From Sipunculus nudus (Eukaryota; Annelida; Sipuncula; Golfingiida; Sipunculidae), in NCBI GenBank assembly GCA_026874595.1, contig CM049320.1:7071464-7135463 (forward strand): a DNA stretch of 64,000 nt, written 5' to 3'. The notes below the pieces were generated by a model, which made no database searches, was not told where the DNA came from, and saw only the letters and a list, made by a program, of their open reading frames with translations. Shown here in pieces: positions 23,062 through 35,097 of this stretch. The translations under genes were made by a program, and so were the position numbers. Numbering within the stretch: the first letter of the stretch is position 1; each line of letters starts with the position of its first letter.

Positions 23062-25347
23062 GAGGTGCATTAATGGACCGGTTTGTAAGAGCACCGCAAG
23101 GATTGACGGGAAGGTTGTCGTCATCACTTGGGCCAACACAGGGATCGGTAAAGTTACAGCAGAGATTCTAGTCCACAGAGGTTGGTAAATGGAACAGTAA
23201 GAACATAACTTTAGATGTATGTTATCCCTAGGCGATCACTAGAAGCCACCCCCCCCCCCCCCCCCCCGTTTGTTCCAACGATATGTTTTAAAGTCCTATT
23301 ACATTTTGTGAAAAATTGAAAAATTCGGCTAGCGGTAAAAAAAAAATTGTATTTGATATTTTGGCGGGTGTAGTATGGAAACGGTTCTAGGCGCTAGCTG
23401 GGTTATCGGCTCTTTGAGTGATTTCTTGTTTTATGTGAAGTAAAGCCGGCCTCCCTTCTACTGATTCTTTTAAGCTACCAGAAAAATCTACAGGTCTGAC
23501 CGTTGGACAAGTGCCCTAACACTTGCTGATTTTGCGTGCACATCGCCAGAGTTTTCTGACTATTTTGGTCACTTTGTTTCGTCGTCTGGATTGCTATGGT
23601 CGCCATAAAGATGAAAGTAAGTAAACAAAAAAATGACTTTGATATTGTCAGGGTTTTTGCAGCCTATTTTGTAGCCCATCCTACCGATTTTTCCATCCGA
23701 CAAAATCGACAAGAAAATAAAACTATATAGGAGGCAGGATTTAGTTGTAAATTAAGTACCACAAACTCAGCATCTATTTTGCATTAATTATGTATGCAAA
23801 TTAAGGAATTACATACATTTATTTGTGAGATATAATGCCGGTTACACATTACCTTCATTTCGGGTACATAATAGTTGTGAGTGGACCCCCCCCCCCCCCC
23901 CCCCCCAGTCTTATATACTATCTGGAGGATGTGGCAATGGCCTAAATGATCGCAGCTTTCTACACGTCTCAGCACGCATTAAAAGGTAGACCTAACTTGA
24001 GTTGTGATGCAAGCTATACGTGGAAGGTACCGCAACGGCGATCCATCCGGTTGCATTGATATCGCGGTAAGCGGCTTATAATCTTAACGTTATTCTACGA
24101 GTGATGAATTAACACAAATGATAACATGTGACCTGACAAATTAAACTGAAAATCCGTCTCTACGGTCATTACCTGTAGCGCGTACAAGTTGGCAATCGTT
24201 CAGTATCCTGTGCGTTCAGACGTTTAACAAACATGCAAAGGAATATTACCTATATGCTGAGTTCAAACGGATTGTTTCTTGCTCATGGTAGGTGTTGCTA
24301 GAATGTATACTAAAAAATCTAAGGATAGGTCTGGTTTATGTCAAGTGACAGCGTACTTGTAGCCCATAACACGCAGTAAATAATGACAAATAATATTTGC
24401 ATCCTCAACGAACGTTACAGTGTGGTCCTCGATGCAAGATGTAAAAGCACTCTGACGCTGGTGGTAGACTCTCATTTGTCAGAGGGCCGAACTTTCCTAT
24501 AAAATTGATAGCCTGCAGATTTGTATGTTGTAGGAAGTTTGGTACACATGACACGCCGGTCCTTAGAACGAGGCCAGGTCGCAGCAGCAGACATCAAAGC
24601 GGCCACCGGAGCGGTAGAGGACCGGGTCATTGTGATGAAGCTGGATCTGAGATCGCTCAAGTCTGTCAGGGAATTTGTAGCAGATTTCAAGAAAAGGAGG
24701 TGGTACTTTACACTCTTTATTCCGTTTTCGGACGAACACGTTGTTCTGCGTGTTATGTGCGCATTGAGGCCCTGCTTGTGCGCTTTGGTATTATACTTGA
24801 TTAAAATGTTAAAATATGATTACCGGCCATTTCAGAGAGTCCAAATCGTCATGTTTTTCTTATATATAACATAATCATGTGACCCATTGGTCATTACACT
24901 TAGCTGAGATACGGGTTGGTGGTGGCTATGATACAAGATGCATTTGTTTAGTTCGGTTGTGCTGAGGGCACTAGACAAAAGCCTGTAATTGATGCAAATT
25001 ATATCATAGTGATTACATTTATCACCCCCCCCCCCCCTTGCTAAACTGTGAGAGAGCCCCCCCCCCCCTGTATTGACATCCCTGTGTTTTATTTTCATTT
25101 GTGCGAGAAATACTTCAGCTCAGTATCTTTGCTATCTTCAGGTACCGGTGTGACCACGTACTCTCTGTACCCTGGATCTATCCTGACGGAGCTCCCGCGT
25201 CACCTGACAGTGTACAACATTCCTGTAATCAGCCATGTCCGGGCCTGGTGGTGTCGCTGATCTTTAAGGACATCTGGCACGGGGCTTAGACTCAGATCTG
25301 CAGTGCTGTGACGAGAAGCTCGCACGTGAAACAGGAGGTTATAACAG
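23062..25347 (+). pseudogene. Retinol-dehydrogenase-like SDR pseudogene (three exon remnants)
   Basis: Three exon remnants match the RDH11/12/13/14-type short-chain dehydrogenases, NADP-dependent membrane-bound retinal reductases. Remnant 1 (about 23062-23180, acceptor CCCGTCAG) reads ...CKSTARIDGKVVVITWANTG and IGK: the cofactor motif TGxxxGIG with its first Gly replaced by Trp. It ends in phase 1. Remnant 2 (24534-24699, acceptor TTGTAG) resumes in phase 1 with a G-S-L-V-H-M-T-R-R-S segment matching the family's GARVIMACRS, then DIKAATGAVEDRVIVMKLDL and RSLKSVREF. It ends in phase 2. Remnant 3 (25142-25347, acceptor ATCTTCAG, donor CAG|GTAAAG) reads GTGVTTYSLYPGSILTEL but needs a phase-1 upstream partner. 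The exons with the NNAG motif and catalytic YxxxK are absent. Remnant 3 has a frameshift after about 25244, a CAG-to-TAG stop in GAQTQIC (25287-25289), and a one-base loss before DEKLARETGGY. It is clearly non-functional. No N-terminal membrane-anchor exon was found. Confidence 0.88.
23250..23267. repeat. Poly-C tract in the SDR pseudogene intron
   Basis: Uninterrupted C run. Similar runs follow at 23887-23906, 25024-25037 and 25059-25068, so the relic introns hold several homopolymer tracts. Confidence 0.85.
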
Positions 25348-26024
25348 GTAAAGAACATAAGTAAGATACGATAACATACATTTATTATGCCAATAAATTA
25401 TTCAGGAATGTATCCGCTGTTGACAGGCCATTATCCTATTTAAATGTACAGAATGACACAAACTATTAAACTAAACAGTAAATCACAAACAATCATTAAA
25501 AAGGTAATAAACCGACAAGATTAATGTCCAGGTTAAGATGAGTACAAATAATACTAAAGACTATTTAATGCATACATTACGATAACAATACAATGTTTAT
25601 CGTTAGATATGAATAGAGGAATTGGTTGAATTAAGATAAAAAAATGCCACTGAAATAAAAGGTTAGGCTTGATTATAATATAAAGTAAAAATATAAAAAA
25701 AAGGACTAAGAAATGTCTGTGTATCGGTCTGTATGGTGTAGAGATTCAGGATACAAGGTCATAACAAAAAGCGTCTACGATATAGGTAGTTGGCCTATGG
25801 GTAAAGCGCTGTGTAAAGAGCGTACAAATGAATTATATAATTGAGGATATAGTGAAAATGTTATCATCACCAAGCACAAATATCCTTTCAGTGTCCGTAC
25901 CGTTAATACAGACACTAAGAATAGCCATCTACGTCATAAACCTGACGAACATTATTAGAACCACGTGTCTCTGTTAATGTTGGTCTTCTCTGTGGATTTC
26001 TATGAATAAGACTGACCCATGATG
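25348..26024. other. Non-coding stretch after the SDR relic
   Basis: AT-rich DNA with no further SDR exon recognised. A segment near 25785-25830 (GGGTAAAGCGCTGTGTAAAG) weakly resembles the SINE-like head at 14537 and may be a decayed copy. Confidence 0.4.
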
Positions 26025-26530
26025 GAATAGAATAATAGAATAATGTGATGAAATAGAATAATAGAACGATGTGATGGATTAGAATGTGCCAAGCTCTTCA
26101 TGCCCTATTTAGCAAAATGTCTCAATTTTTTTGTTAGTACGGTAAAAATACCTTTTGCTGGGGAATTTTTACAACCTTCAAATCTTCATTCAGTCATCTT
26201 CTGTGTATTATTTGACCTGGGACACCCATCCTCACCCAATGTTGCCGTAGCAACTCTTTAAGAATAATATGCATGTTTAACCCTCCCATTTGCTGACTAT
26301 AATAAGTTCTTCTTGAATTCTCCATTTCTCTCTTGTTTTCATTGACTGTGCTGAGAAGACGACCTCTCCTTCCGCCCAGGAAGCAGAAATGGGACGCAAA
26401 CTGTGGACGCTGAGTGAAAAGCTGGCGGGACTCTAACATCAGATGTGACCGAAGATGCCCGGACTCACACACCCATCATCCATTAATACACACACACACA
26501 GACTCTCTCTTTCTCTCTCTATCTCTCTCT
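26025..26530 (+). mobile_element. Interspersed element R3, copy 1, microsatellite-ended
   Basis: This segment starts with short tandem GAATAGAATAATAGAA repeats, continues through unique sequence (GCCAAGCTCTTCATGCCCTA, CTTCCGCCCAGGAAGCAGAA) and ends in (CA)n followed by (CT)n. A nearly identical copy is at 60024-60490, with only a few substitutions and small indels. The shared ends in simple repeats suggest a non-autonomous element of the microsatellite-associated type known in bivalves, with recent movement. No terminal inverted repeats or coding region are seen. The minus-strand frame 26194-26472 simply tracks the element. Confidence 0.75.
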
Positions 26531-27549
26531 CTCTCTCTCTCTGAAATAAGAGAAGTATAGACAAAAGAAGAATAAAAGAAAAGAAAAAGTGTCATCACGA
26601 AAATGTTCAGACACATTGTCTTATAAACATGGAAACATAAACTTTTATTGACCTATTTTCAGCAAGCCGAAATGTTCCTTGACTTGTTTTCCGCAAGGCA
26701 AGAAAATATTAACAATCCGATTTATGTCACGTTTGAATAGATATGTAATAAAAGACCTTTAGCTTTCATGTCAAATCAAAAACTTGAAACAGATGTGGTG
26801 GCATCTCTGTTAATTATTTTTTTTTGTATTGTTCAGAGGCAGAATACTCAATTTGATAAAATTTTATTTTTAATGATGTGCATTAAATCAAATAATTATT
26901 AAAAGCTTAACGACATATGAATCACCTGGCGGATAGTCTCCGATTAAATTTTCATATTTTCGACTTAGTAGCGTTAGTCAAACAAAAGATAAGCAAACAA
27001 CAACATATTTTGACCAGATATAATCTTCATAATCCGTAATGATATCAACAGAGTCCTGACTGCATTAAAGACTTTACATGATTTGTGGTTATATATGTGT
27101 GAGCTGTTTAAAGCAGTTAGGTTGGAAAACATTAATAATATTTTGATAACAGCAGACTGAGAATTGAGTGTGTAATAGATGATACATTTGATACATGTGA
27201 ACGAGAATATCAATCTACACCAGAGGTCGCTACCGCTGCACAATGTGATCATTTCATTAGCCTGAAGCAGAATGACCTCTGGTCGAGCTTTCAATTACCT
27301 TTGATCTGTAAAGGTATTGTTAGTGATCTAGTGGAAGCACTCTTTAACCACGTCTTGTTAATTTTTATCAGATATTTTGGTCAAAGGTGGACCCTGGATC
27401 CGGAAATATGAAATACCCTTGTCAGAAAAATTGCTATTTGCAGTAATTCATTCCCGTATTTTAGGTATACACTGTTAAAGAAAGTGATATGTAAAATGTA
27501 GATATACTGCAGAATTAATAAAGGCCTGTCAGTATACACGTATACACAC
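26531..27549. other. Non-coding stretch, nothing recognised
   Basis: AT-rich DNA with one unsupported minus-strand frame (26974-27294). No repeats with clear ends. Confidence 0.5.
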
Positions 27550-27554
27550 ACTCG

Positions 27555-27602
<48 letters not shown>

Positions 27603-27663
27603 ATATATATATATATATATATACAATATATATAAATACAACATATATATATATATATGCATA

Positions 27664-27722
<59 letters not shown>
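27550..27722. repeat. Long composite (TA)n microsatellite
   Basis: About 170 bases of TA repeats broken by short CA, AC and GC interruptions. The frame 27381-27815 on the minus strand is a Tyr-Ile artefact of this tract. Confidence 0.9.
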
Positions 27723-27724
<2 letters not shown>

Positions 27725-27967
27725 CTATAACGAAAGGTGTCACTATCGTGCTCGACGCTAACGGGCCGGGGCGTTGGCTGCGGGGGAAGGGGGGGGGGGG
27801 TCCGTCATCGTCCATAGCGTGATGTGAGTGCGCATATGCGGGGTTAGTTTACATTGTGGGGGTGGGGATTAACTGAGAACTCTCAGTTATCCTCACATAC
27901 ACCTACGTAACCTTATTTTGAGAAATAATTTTGCCGATGAATTTATAAAAAGTAAACATATTTTGCA

Positions 27968-29575
27968 TGTGACAACAATTATTATCATTACACCAAAACT
28001 TGTCTGTCTTTCAAAATCAGATGGTTATACATGGTACTTATTTGTCAGTATTGTATTCGTGATACTCTTTCATTAGATAATGGGAGATCCCCCCTCCCTC
28101 CACTCAGTACGGTGCGGAACATTCATGAAAGTGAGTGATTTGTAGCATAACCACCTTACTCGTTACATCATCATACTACAGCGTGACGGAGACGTCTTTG
28201 CATGTTTATTATATTTCCTGGTTAAGTAACGTTTCTGATATGTGAAAGTACAAACCCTGTGTGGATTTTCTGTGGAAGTGTTATTTGCCCATTGAGTGAG
28301 TTAAAGATACAGTAAATTGATTTTATATTGTATTTATGAATATATAACATCAAAACCGTCACATTAAAGAGAGAAATGCATGGGAATTTGTCTAATAAAA
28401 AGACCGATTTTTCACAATTTGTAAAAAGTTATTTAAGCATTTAAGTAGTCAAGCTGGTCTGTATTTTACAAAAAAAGGAGTGTTAATAGTTCTGAATTTG
28501 ACAAGACTAAGTTGTATGAAGTCTCTTTTAATGCATTTAGGTGCTCGGCTAATTTTGTTAGGTGTGATTCCCTTGAACAAGACTACCGAGCACACAGGAC
28601 GACCTAATTTTTAAAGTGGACCTGGAAAAATGATGCTGTTATTGATATGGTGTTATCTGAGTGATGATGTTATCGTATAGTTTTTTTATATGTTTTTATA
28701 TGTTTTTTTCTGCTGTCCAAATGCTATTGTTTTATGGGAGTTGTGATGGTTTCCGGATCGTGTTTTCGTGTTAACGGGGATGGTGTTATCAACGTTTTCG
28801 TGTTATCGGAGATGGGGTAGTGTAGGTTATCGACGTTGTCATGTTATCGGGGATGGTGTTATTGTTGTTGTAGTGTTCTCGGGAATAGTGTTATCAACGT
28901 CGTGTTTCGGGTATAGTTTTATCGACGTGCAATAGAAATGATGTTATCGACGTCGTCTTGTTATCAAGCGGGTTGGGGGGGGGGGGGGGGGGTATAGAAA
29001 TAATGTTGTCGTGGTATCGGACTTGTGATATCGATGTTGACGAGTTATCTGGGGTGGTGTTATCGACGTGGTAAAATATTACAGAGGTAATAGAGGTGTT
29101 AACTTTTTCGTTATTTAATCTACAAAGTTGTTTATCAGAGTGGCGGTGTAACCTGGTGCGATGTTATCACGATGTTGAGGACATATGATTGTTAAATCAT
29201 GTTCGATGTCTGTGCGACAAAATCAATCGACGATGAAGTCTATTCGAATGTCATGTAACTGCGTAATTATATACTTTTTCACACACTTCCGTATTTCGTG
29301 TTTCCGAGTTTAAAACATGACACACGTAAAATCACCGTTAAATCGTCATGATTATTATTTGTACTTTCTTTTCTCTTTGTTTCTGTATTCTATCAGCACC
29401 TCATCATCAAGCAGCAGCCCGCACCATGTGAGTAAATCCCCGCGACTGGTACGAATGGCCTCTATAAAAACGTGGTTTCAGTATAAAACGTTCCTATAAA
29501 TCTCGTTTTGTGCAACTTCCTATGTGCTACCAATATGATCAAGTCTTTGGCGGGCGCATTTTTACCACAAAGAAC
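27968..29575 (+). other. Segmental duplication, copy A
   Basis: This block aligns in order and orientation with pieces of 30810-34922. Matching anchors include TGACAACAATTATTATCATT (27970) versus 30812, AAAATCAGATGGTTATACAT versus about 30855, a shared minisatellite, and CCAATATGATCAA (near 29530) versus 34885. Copy A is compact; copy B carries extra insertions. Divergence is high, so the event is old. A short pyrimidine-tract, acceptor-like and donor-like pair around CACCTCATCATCAAGCAGCA (near 29398) is not preserved in copy B. Confidence 0.7.
28641..29095 (+). repeat. Degenerate minisatellite, GTTATCGACGT-type units (copy A)
   Basis: Irregular units of about 25-40 bases built on GATGGTGTTATCGACGT and TTTTCGTGTTATCGGGG repeat across the interval, including a poly-G run at about 28976-28992. 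The same motif is expanded in copy B at 33640-34380. Confidence 0.7.
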
Positions 29576-30809
29576 AACTGTCAACTGGAGGCCAAAATTT
29601 ACAAGTGCTTTTATTATTAGAGCTAGTATTAGTTCATTGTCTATTTAATTAGCCTTTCCCTTTTGGAGGAGACGCTTAAAGAAGTTAATAAGTTTTGGTA
29701 ATGTTCTTTATTCCTTTTCTCTTCTGTCCATCTTTACTCTACCTCTCCAATAAAAAAAGTTTTACAAAACTGATAATAAAACCTTAATTTATATTTAACC
29801 TGGACTAAATAGTTCGGGGTCGTGTGGGGAGGTGGTCGGCTTCCTTTGCGAACGCTTGACGATAACAGACGTATACAGTATTTTCATTTGTTTGTGGATT
29901 TGTTTGTAAAACCCTGTTCTTTGTAAATGAAATGTCCTAAGTAAGTTGGTGGAGCTGTCTACAAAAGGCGGATAACAATTCAATGAAATTATTAGGCTTT
30001 CTGGATTAAATATCTTTTTGGTCAATCAGCACTGGGCTTGGAATAACCCATGGGTTATCACTTGTGTTAATTCAGACATTAAAGCAAATCCCTTGGATGT
30101 AATGCCGATATAAAGTTACAAGTTTGGAGTCCTTGAGAGGCCCAAATTTATAAGCAGGTGATCTCGAGAAATATATACCTGTTTTGTCTTCTTTACCCAC
30201 TCATTGAAAATCAGATCATGGAAATAATGAATCCAGCTATCGGTAAAAGGATTGTAGATATATAATTATAGCACTTACTGAGTTCATAAGGGTATAGTTA
30301 TAATGAAGGACCCGCTATCAATTGGTTACTGTACACGTTTAAATGTTATCAACACCTCTAGGTCTAGGCTGCAAAATAGAGGACAGTGTGTTCGGCATTT
30401 AAATCAGTATGTTGCTTAATTGAGAATTTTATTGCCACAATTAAGCTTCGCTTTGGTTGGCCCCTAATTTTTATCATTTAAATGAAATAAGAATAATTCT
30501 ATTTCGGCAATTGGCGAAAGATATAGTATGTAACCTATGGTTTGTCTGTGTTTATTTTCACTTAAAAATCATTTTATTGAAATTTACCTTAAATATGTTA
30601 TCTGCTCAAACACGCCATAAATATAACTTTTCATTTCTTAGCGTCCCGCTTCCACAGGTACTTATCCCTTTACATAAAAATAAAGAAAACCAGTTTGATA
30701 AAAGAAAAAAACATGTTAAAACGACGTGGTTTGGGCAGGGACCCGCCAGTACTCTCAAATTTTCTGGAAAATGCCTATGTACCACCTTCAGCCACTGTCA
30801 CATATTGAT
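29576..30809. other. Non-coding stretch between the duplication copies
   Basis: AT-rich DNA. The 171-codon plus-strand frame 30457-30972 has no domain, runs into copy B and a poly-C tract, and is judged spurious. Confidence 0.5.
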
Positions 30810-31170
30810 ATATGACAACAATTATTTTCATTGTACAAATGCTTGTCTGTCAAAATCAGTTGGTTATACATTGTACTTATTTATCAGTATTGTTTTTGTA
30901 ATATTCTTTCATCAAATAAAAATTACCCCCCCCCCCCCGCCGCCCCGAAAAAAATCCCAATCAAGATATTAGTCGGAATCTTTGATACTCAGTGATTTGT
31001 TGCATAACCACCCGACTGGTTACATCATCAAACTGCAGCGAGTCGGAGACGGCTTTTTTTTATTATATTTCCGGGTTACGTAATGTGTCTCATAGGTTAA
31101 AGTACAACGTGTGTATTTACATGCATACATACAAAATATGAAACGTCTAAATTTCTGATCAAGTGTTTTT

Positions 31171-31638
31171 GCTCCGCCTGGAGGCTATGTGTTCATTGTT
31201 TGTGTTTTGTGTTTGTCCACAACATAACTCACGCAATCATGAACGGCATCTCATGGAATGCACTTCTGAAATGGGCAAATAAAGAATCGATTTGATTATG
31301 GTGTGGATCCGGCACGAAATCCGGATTCGGTAAAAACATCAAGGAATGTAGTGTTTGTGTGTTTGTGTTTGTCCACCACATAACTCACGCAATCATGAAC
31401 GGAATCTCATGGAATGCACTTCTGAAATGGGCAAATAAAGAATCGATTTGATTATGGTGTGGATCCGGCACGAAATCCGGATTCGGTAAAAACATCAAGG
31501 AATGTAGAGTCAAAAATGCACGAAAGAACCTAGGGATATGGGCGGAATAAGTAAATGCTACCACGGGTAGGGGAGCATCCCACTATACCCCCCCACACAC
31601 ACACGCACACACACACGCGCACGCCACATGAAGGAGGC
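31171..31638 (+). mobile_element. GCCTCCGCC-family MITE with internal 156-bp duplication
   Basis: Left end GCTCCGCCTGGAGGC and right end AAGGAGGC followed by TTCTTAGAATGCAG match the ends and flank of other family members (35098-35413 and 40661-40845). Inside, a 156-bp unit is repeated twice in tandem (about 31197-31352 and 31353-31508) with few differences; GAACGG(C/A)ATCTCATGG marks each unit. A C-run and (CA)n tract lie near the right end. Confidence 0.65.
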
Positions 31639-31843
31639 TTCTTAGAATGCAGAATTCTTGTTTGAGCATTTAGTGAGAGAGAAATGCACTAAATGCTTTT
31701 ATTATTATATATTTATGAACATATATAACATGAAAATCGTGACATAAAAAGAGGGAAATATATGGGATTTATCTGATAAAAAGGCCAGCTGTACCCATCT
31801 GTTAAAAGATATATGAATTAATTGTCGAGATAGCCTTATAAAT

Positions 31844-32665
31844 TGTTAGGTAACCTAATATAAACATATCACGTATGCGTGATGAACACGAATTCTGTAA
31901 CAGGGATTAAAAATTATCAGATTCTGTAACACTAGGCAGCGTGAAATGTCTAGGGGAATGAATAAAGAAGTCAGTGTTTTTTTTTTGTTAACAAATAACT
32001 ATAATTTATTCTAAAAACAACCCTAACATTACAATACACTAAAGCAATACAATTACACAGTAAAACAGCGGTATAACAACAAATCAATACAATCACACAG
32101 AAAAATAAACAATGTGCACAGTACCTGGATACCAACACCGTCACAACGATAAGTTCTTTAAATGTGTACTATCGGAGAATGAGAGTCCAGTGTAAAGCTC
32201 TTGTAACAATCCAGAAAGTAAACTGAAGTCCAAATGCACAAAATCTAAGAGAAACTCTGAAGAAAATCTATAATTGCCGCACACGTCGGATAAGGTCCCA
32301 GAAACTGACACACGCTTCTGCGTCCGCTGGAAATCTTCTCTGCTCTCCGCTCGGCTCTAAAACACAGCCCCTTTATATACCTTCACACCCCAAGCCGAGA
32401 CTTTTCCACTTCTCGAACAGTCTTAAGGATCCTACACAACACTGTAAACACGCGTTACAGGAATCATCTAGAAGAAAATCGCTGTGTGTATCTCTACATA
32501 CCAGGGTCATCACGTGACCCACGACAAGGCGTGCAAGCCCAAGGCTAACGTGACAACGAGAGTTCAACCAGTACGGATTATACATAGAATGTAACAAACG
32601 GCCCGGCGAGGGTGTCACAAAACGAGTTACGTCCGTGTCACACAATAAAAAGAGCACCTGTAACA
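31844..32665 (-). mobile_element. Solo LTR of an LTR retrotransposon (copy 2, inverted)
   Basis: This is an 822-bp unit. In plus orientation it begins TGTTAGGTAACC and ends CACCTGTAACA, and it is flanked by an exact 4-bp target duplication, AAAT at 31840-31843 and 32666-32669. Read on the minus strand it aligns with the 3405-4277 LTR, sharing CTCGGCTTGGGGTG, the TATA box (TATATAAA, complement of 32372-32379), the CACTGACTTCTTTATTCA block and the TTACAGAATCTGAT block. An AATAAA polyadenylation signal occurs downstream of its TATA box on the minus strand. No internal region is attached. The minus-strand frame 32373-32744 is an LTR frame, not a gene. Confidence 0.87.
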
Positions 32666-32839
32666 AAATACAATAATAATAATGGCTGATACATTCGTTA
32701 AGACTAGCTGTGTGAAGTTGGTTAGGCATGTTTCCATAGAGCACTAGAAAAAAAGGGGGCTGGCTACCGAAAATATATGAAGAAGAGACATCACACAGCT
32801 CTAGTCTTCACTAAGGCGCAATCACCTATAAAGCATGTT

Positions 32840-33150
32840 GAATTAACATGAAAAATAACTGCTTCCCCTTAAAATAAATTTGTACCTACAAAAGTATTGC
32901 CTTGCAATCATTTGCTTACTCCTGTAAACGAATGTTAAAAACAGTGGACCGGGCGCGATCACAGGGGTCAACATAAACACAGTGCATGCATGGGGCTGTG
33001 AGCATCGCGGAGCCACAGCACGTGTCAATCAGGAGGAACTTGGCCCCGAAAATCTAATACATGTTCCCGTTGGCTGAAACATCGCGTTTTGCGGCTAAAA
33101 ATCGGACTTCCGGTCACGCGACCTGGTTATGGTAAACATACACACGTTGA
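32840..33150 (-). repeat. Repeat family R2, copy 2 (inverted)
   Basis: On the minus strand this reads ...ACGTGTGTATGTTTACC...GGTCGCGTGACCGG... and then GTGATCGCGCCCGGTCCAC...TACAGGAGTAAGC...GGTACAAATTTATTT. The same blocks occur in the same order on the plus strand at 46830-47790. One frame is similar in both copies (VIAPGPLFLTFVYRSK here, VIAPGPRFLTLMYRSK there), so a short coding relic of a transposable element is possible. Confidence 0.55.
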
Positions 33151-33639
33151 AGGTGTTTAAGAACATGAAGAGCCATAACAAGGTGTTAAACAGTGGTATG
33201 CGAGGTACTATGGTTGGTTGCTGGGATGATTTTGCTGGGATACTTTGGTATAAAGCAAAACTGAACTGACAGTGTGAAAGAATAGGCATAATATTGCTCC
33301 TGATTATGTCGCTTTAATTTATTGCGAAAAGTAATACATTTGGTAAAACATCCCCTCTGCGTTTCTAAAATAAATGACATTCAAATACACTGTTGGATCA
33401 GTTTCTCGCACAAGTGAGTCATAATAAATATTAAATCTCAATTTTCATATTTTAAAAATTATTCTAGAGTGAATAAAACCCCGCCTTGACCAACCCCTGG
33501 AACATGGCCAGCCAGCAGTGGACCTAACAAACCGGTGCTGAAATTGACGAAGGGTTATGAATGATGGTATTATCGTAGTGTCTTCCTTTTTTGTCTAAAT
33601 GCTTTAAGGGACTGTTGCTATTGAAGTTTTCTGCATGAT

Positions 33640-34380
33640 AGTGTAACCGCGTTTTTGTGTCATCGGGGATGGTGTTATAGACGTCGTGTTACCAGGGGTG
33701 GTGTTACCGATGTTATCGTGTTACCAGGGGCGGTGTTTGGACATTGTCCTGTTATAAGAGGATGTGTCATCGACGCTGTAGGGTTATCGGTGGTGGTGTC
33801 GTCCGAGGCTGTGGTGTTTTTGGAAGTGATGATACTGACGTTGTCTTGTTGTCGGTTTTGGTGTTACGGTCTTTGTCGTGTTATCAATGGTGGTGTTTAG
33901 ACATTTTCGTTATTAGGGGTGGCGTGAGGACGTTGTCGTGTTGTCGTTGGTGTTACCACCGTTGTCGTTATATCAGGGATGGTGTTACCGTCGTTGTCGT
34001 GTTATCGGTGATAGTCTTTCAGTCGTTGTCGTGTTATCGATGGTGATGTTACCAATATTTTCGTGTGATCGGTGTTGGTGTTACCATCATTGTCTTGTTA
34101 TCAGGGGTGGTGTTTGGACATTTTCGCGTTATTGGAGATGGCGTGAGGACGTTTTCGTGTTGTCGTTGGTATTACCTCCGTTGTCGTTTGATCAGGGGTG
34201 GTGTTACCGTCGTTGTCCTGTTATCAGGAGTGGTGTTGCCTACATTGTCGTGTTATCGGGGTTGTGTTTTAGACGTCGTATTATTTGGGGATGATGCCAT
34301 CGATGCTGCCGCGTTATCAGGGATGGTATTATCAACGTCATGTTATCGGTGATGGTGTTATCGATGTTGATATGTGATTG
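33640..34380 (+). repeat. Degenerate minisatellite, GTTATCGACGT-type units (copy B)
   Basis: About 740 bases of imperfect 25-45-base units (GGTGTTACCGTCGTTGTCGT, TTATCAGGGGTGGTGTT). Several overlapping Val/Leu-rich plus-strand frames (33655-33900, 33744-34046, 33938-34294, 34065-34352) are by-products of the array. Confidence 0.75.
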
Positions 34381-35097
34381 TGTTGGTGGTGCGAACGAGA
34401 AGGTCATTTCATGCTTTTCTTCTTTTATCACAGTAATGCTGGTATTGGGGGTTATGGTCCTACGTTATCCCGGGTGGTGTGGTTGTCAATGTGGTCGGAT
34501 TATCGGGGGTTTACAGAAGTTGTAGTGTTTACCGGTGTTAGGAATCGGTTTTTACATCACGTTAGTTGTCTGTTGGACAAAATCGGATGTAGGATGATTG
34601 ATACTAATCAGTTATGTCATATGCTTTTAAATGAGCACACATGTGCACACATGAGCACACATAAAATCAGCTTTGAAATTAAGAAGCTTTTTAGTTGTAC
34701 TTTCTGTTTCTGTTATCTTTATTTTCAACGTTCTTTCATCATTAACATCATAATCCAATATGAACGTGAATAGATAGCGTGAATCATAGCCCCGTGACTA
34801 GTACAAGCGGCCACTACGGAAATGTGGGTTCAGTATAAAGCATTGCTATAAATATATGTTGACCATCTTTCATACCCCCTGCCAATATGATCAAAGGCAT
34901 TGGCACGCGTTTTAGGGAAAACAATATTGAACCGTATCAGTTAATCAGTTTAATCATTTCCTGCTTTCTTTTTTGAGTATAGAGGCCAACTTTAATCATT
35001 TCCTGTTTATCAGATAAGTATATAATTTCAATCTCTCTTTGTTTATTTGATAAGCACTTTCCCAAATGGATGAGAGGAGAATATAGTATACATTTCA

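Larger units (their letters stand above)
30810..34922 (+). other. Segmental duplication, copy B, expanded by insertions
   Basis: This is the counterpart of 27968-29575. Homology is interrupted by the MITE at 31171-31638, the solo LTR at 31844-32665 and about 800 bp of other DNA that includes repeat R2 (32840-33150). It resumes near 33480-33520 (CAGTGGACCTAACAAACCGG against AGTGGACCTGGAAAAATGAT in copy A) and runs through an enlarged minisatellite to about 34922. The order of events is therefore duplication first, then insertions into copy B. Confidence 0.65.

Noticed and set aside
29398..29428. Micro-exon-like segment between an acceptor-like and a donor-like sequence
   Set aside because: The counterpart in duplication copy B does not keep the splice motifs or the frame, and no neighbouring exons were found.
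30457..30972. 171-codon plus-strand frame
   Set aside because: AT-driven composition, no domain, passes through a diverged duplication boundary and a poly-C tract.
32373..32744. 123-codon minus-strand frame
   Set aside because: It lies almost entirely in the solo LTR, upstream of its TATA box, and extends past the LTR end into flanking DNA.
33655..34352. Series of Val/Leu-rich overlapping plus-strand frames resembling a membrane protein
   Set aside because: The DNA is a degenerate minisatellite; the hydrophobicity arises from repeated GTTGTCGTGTTATCG units.
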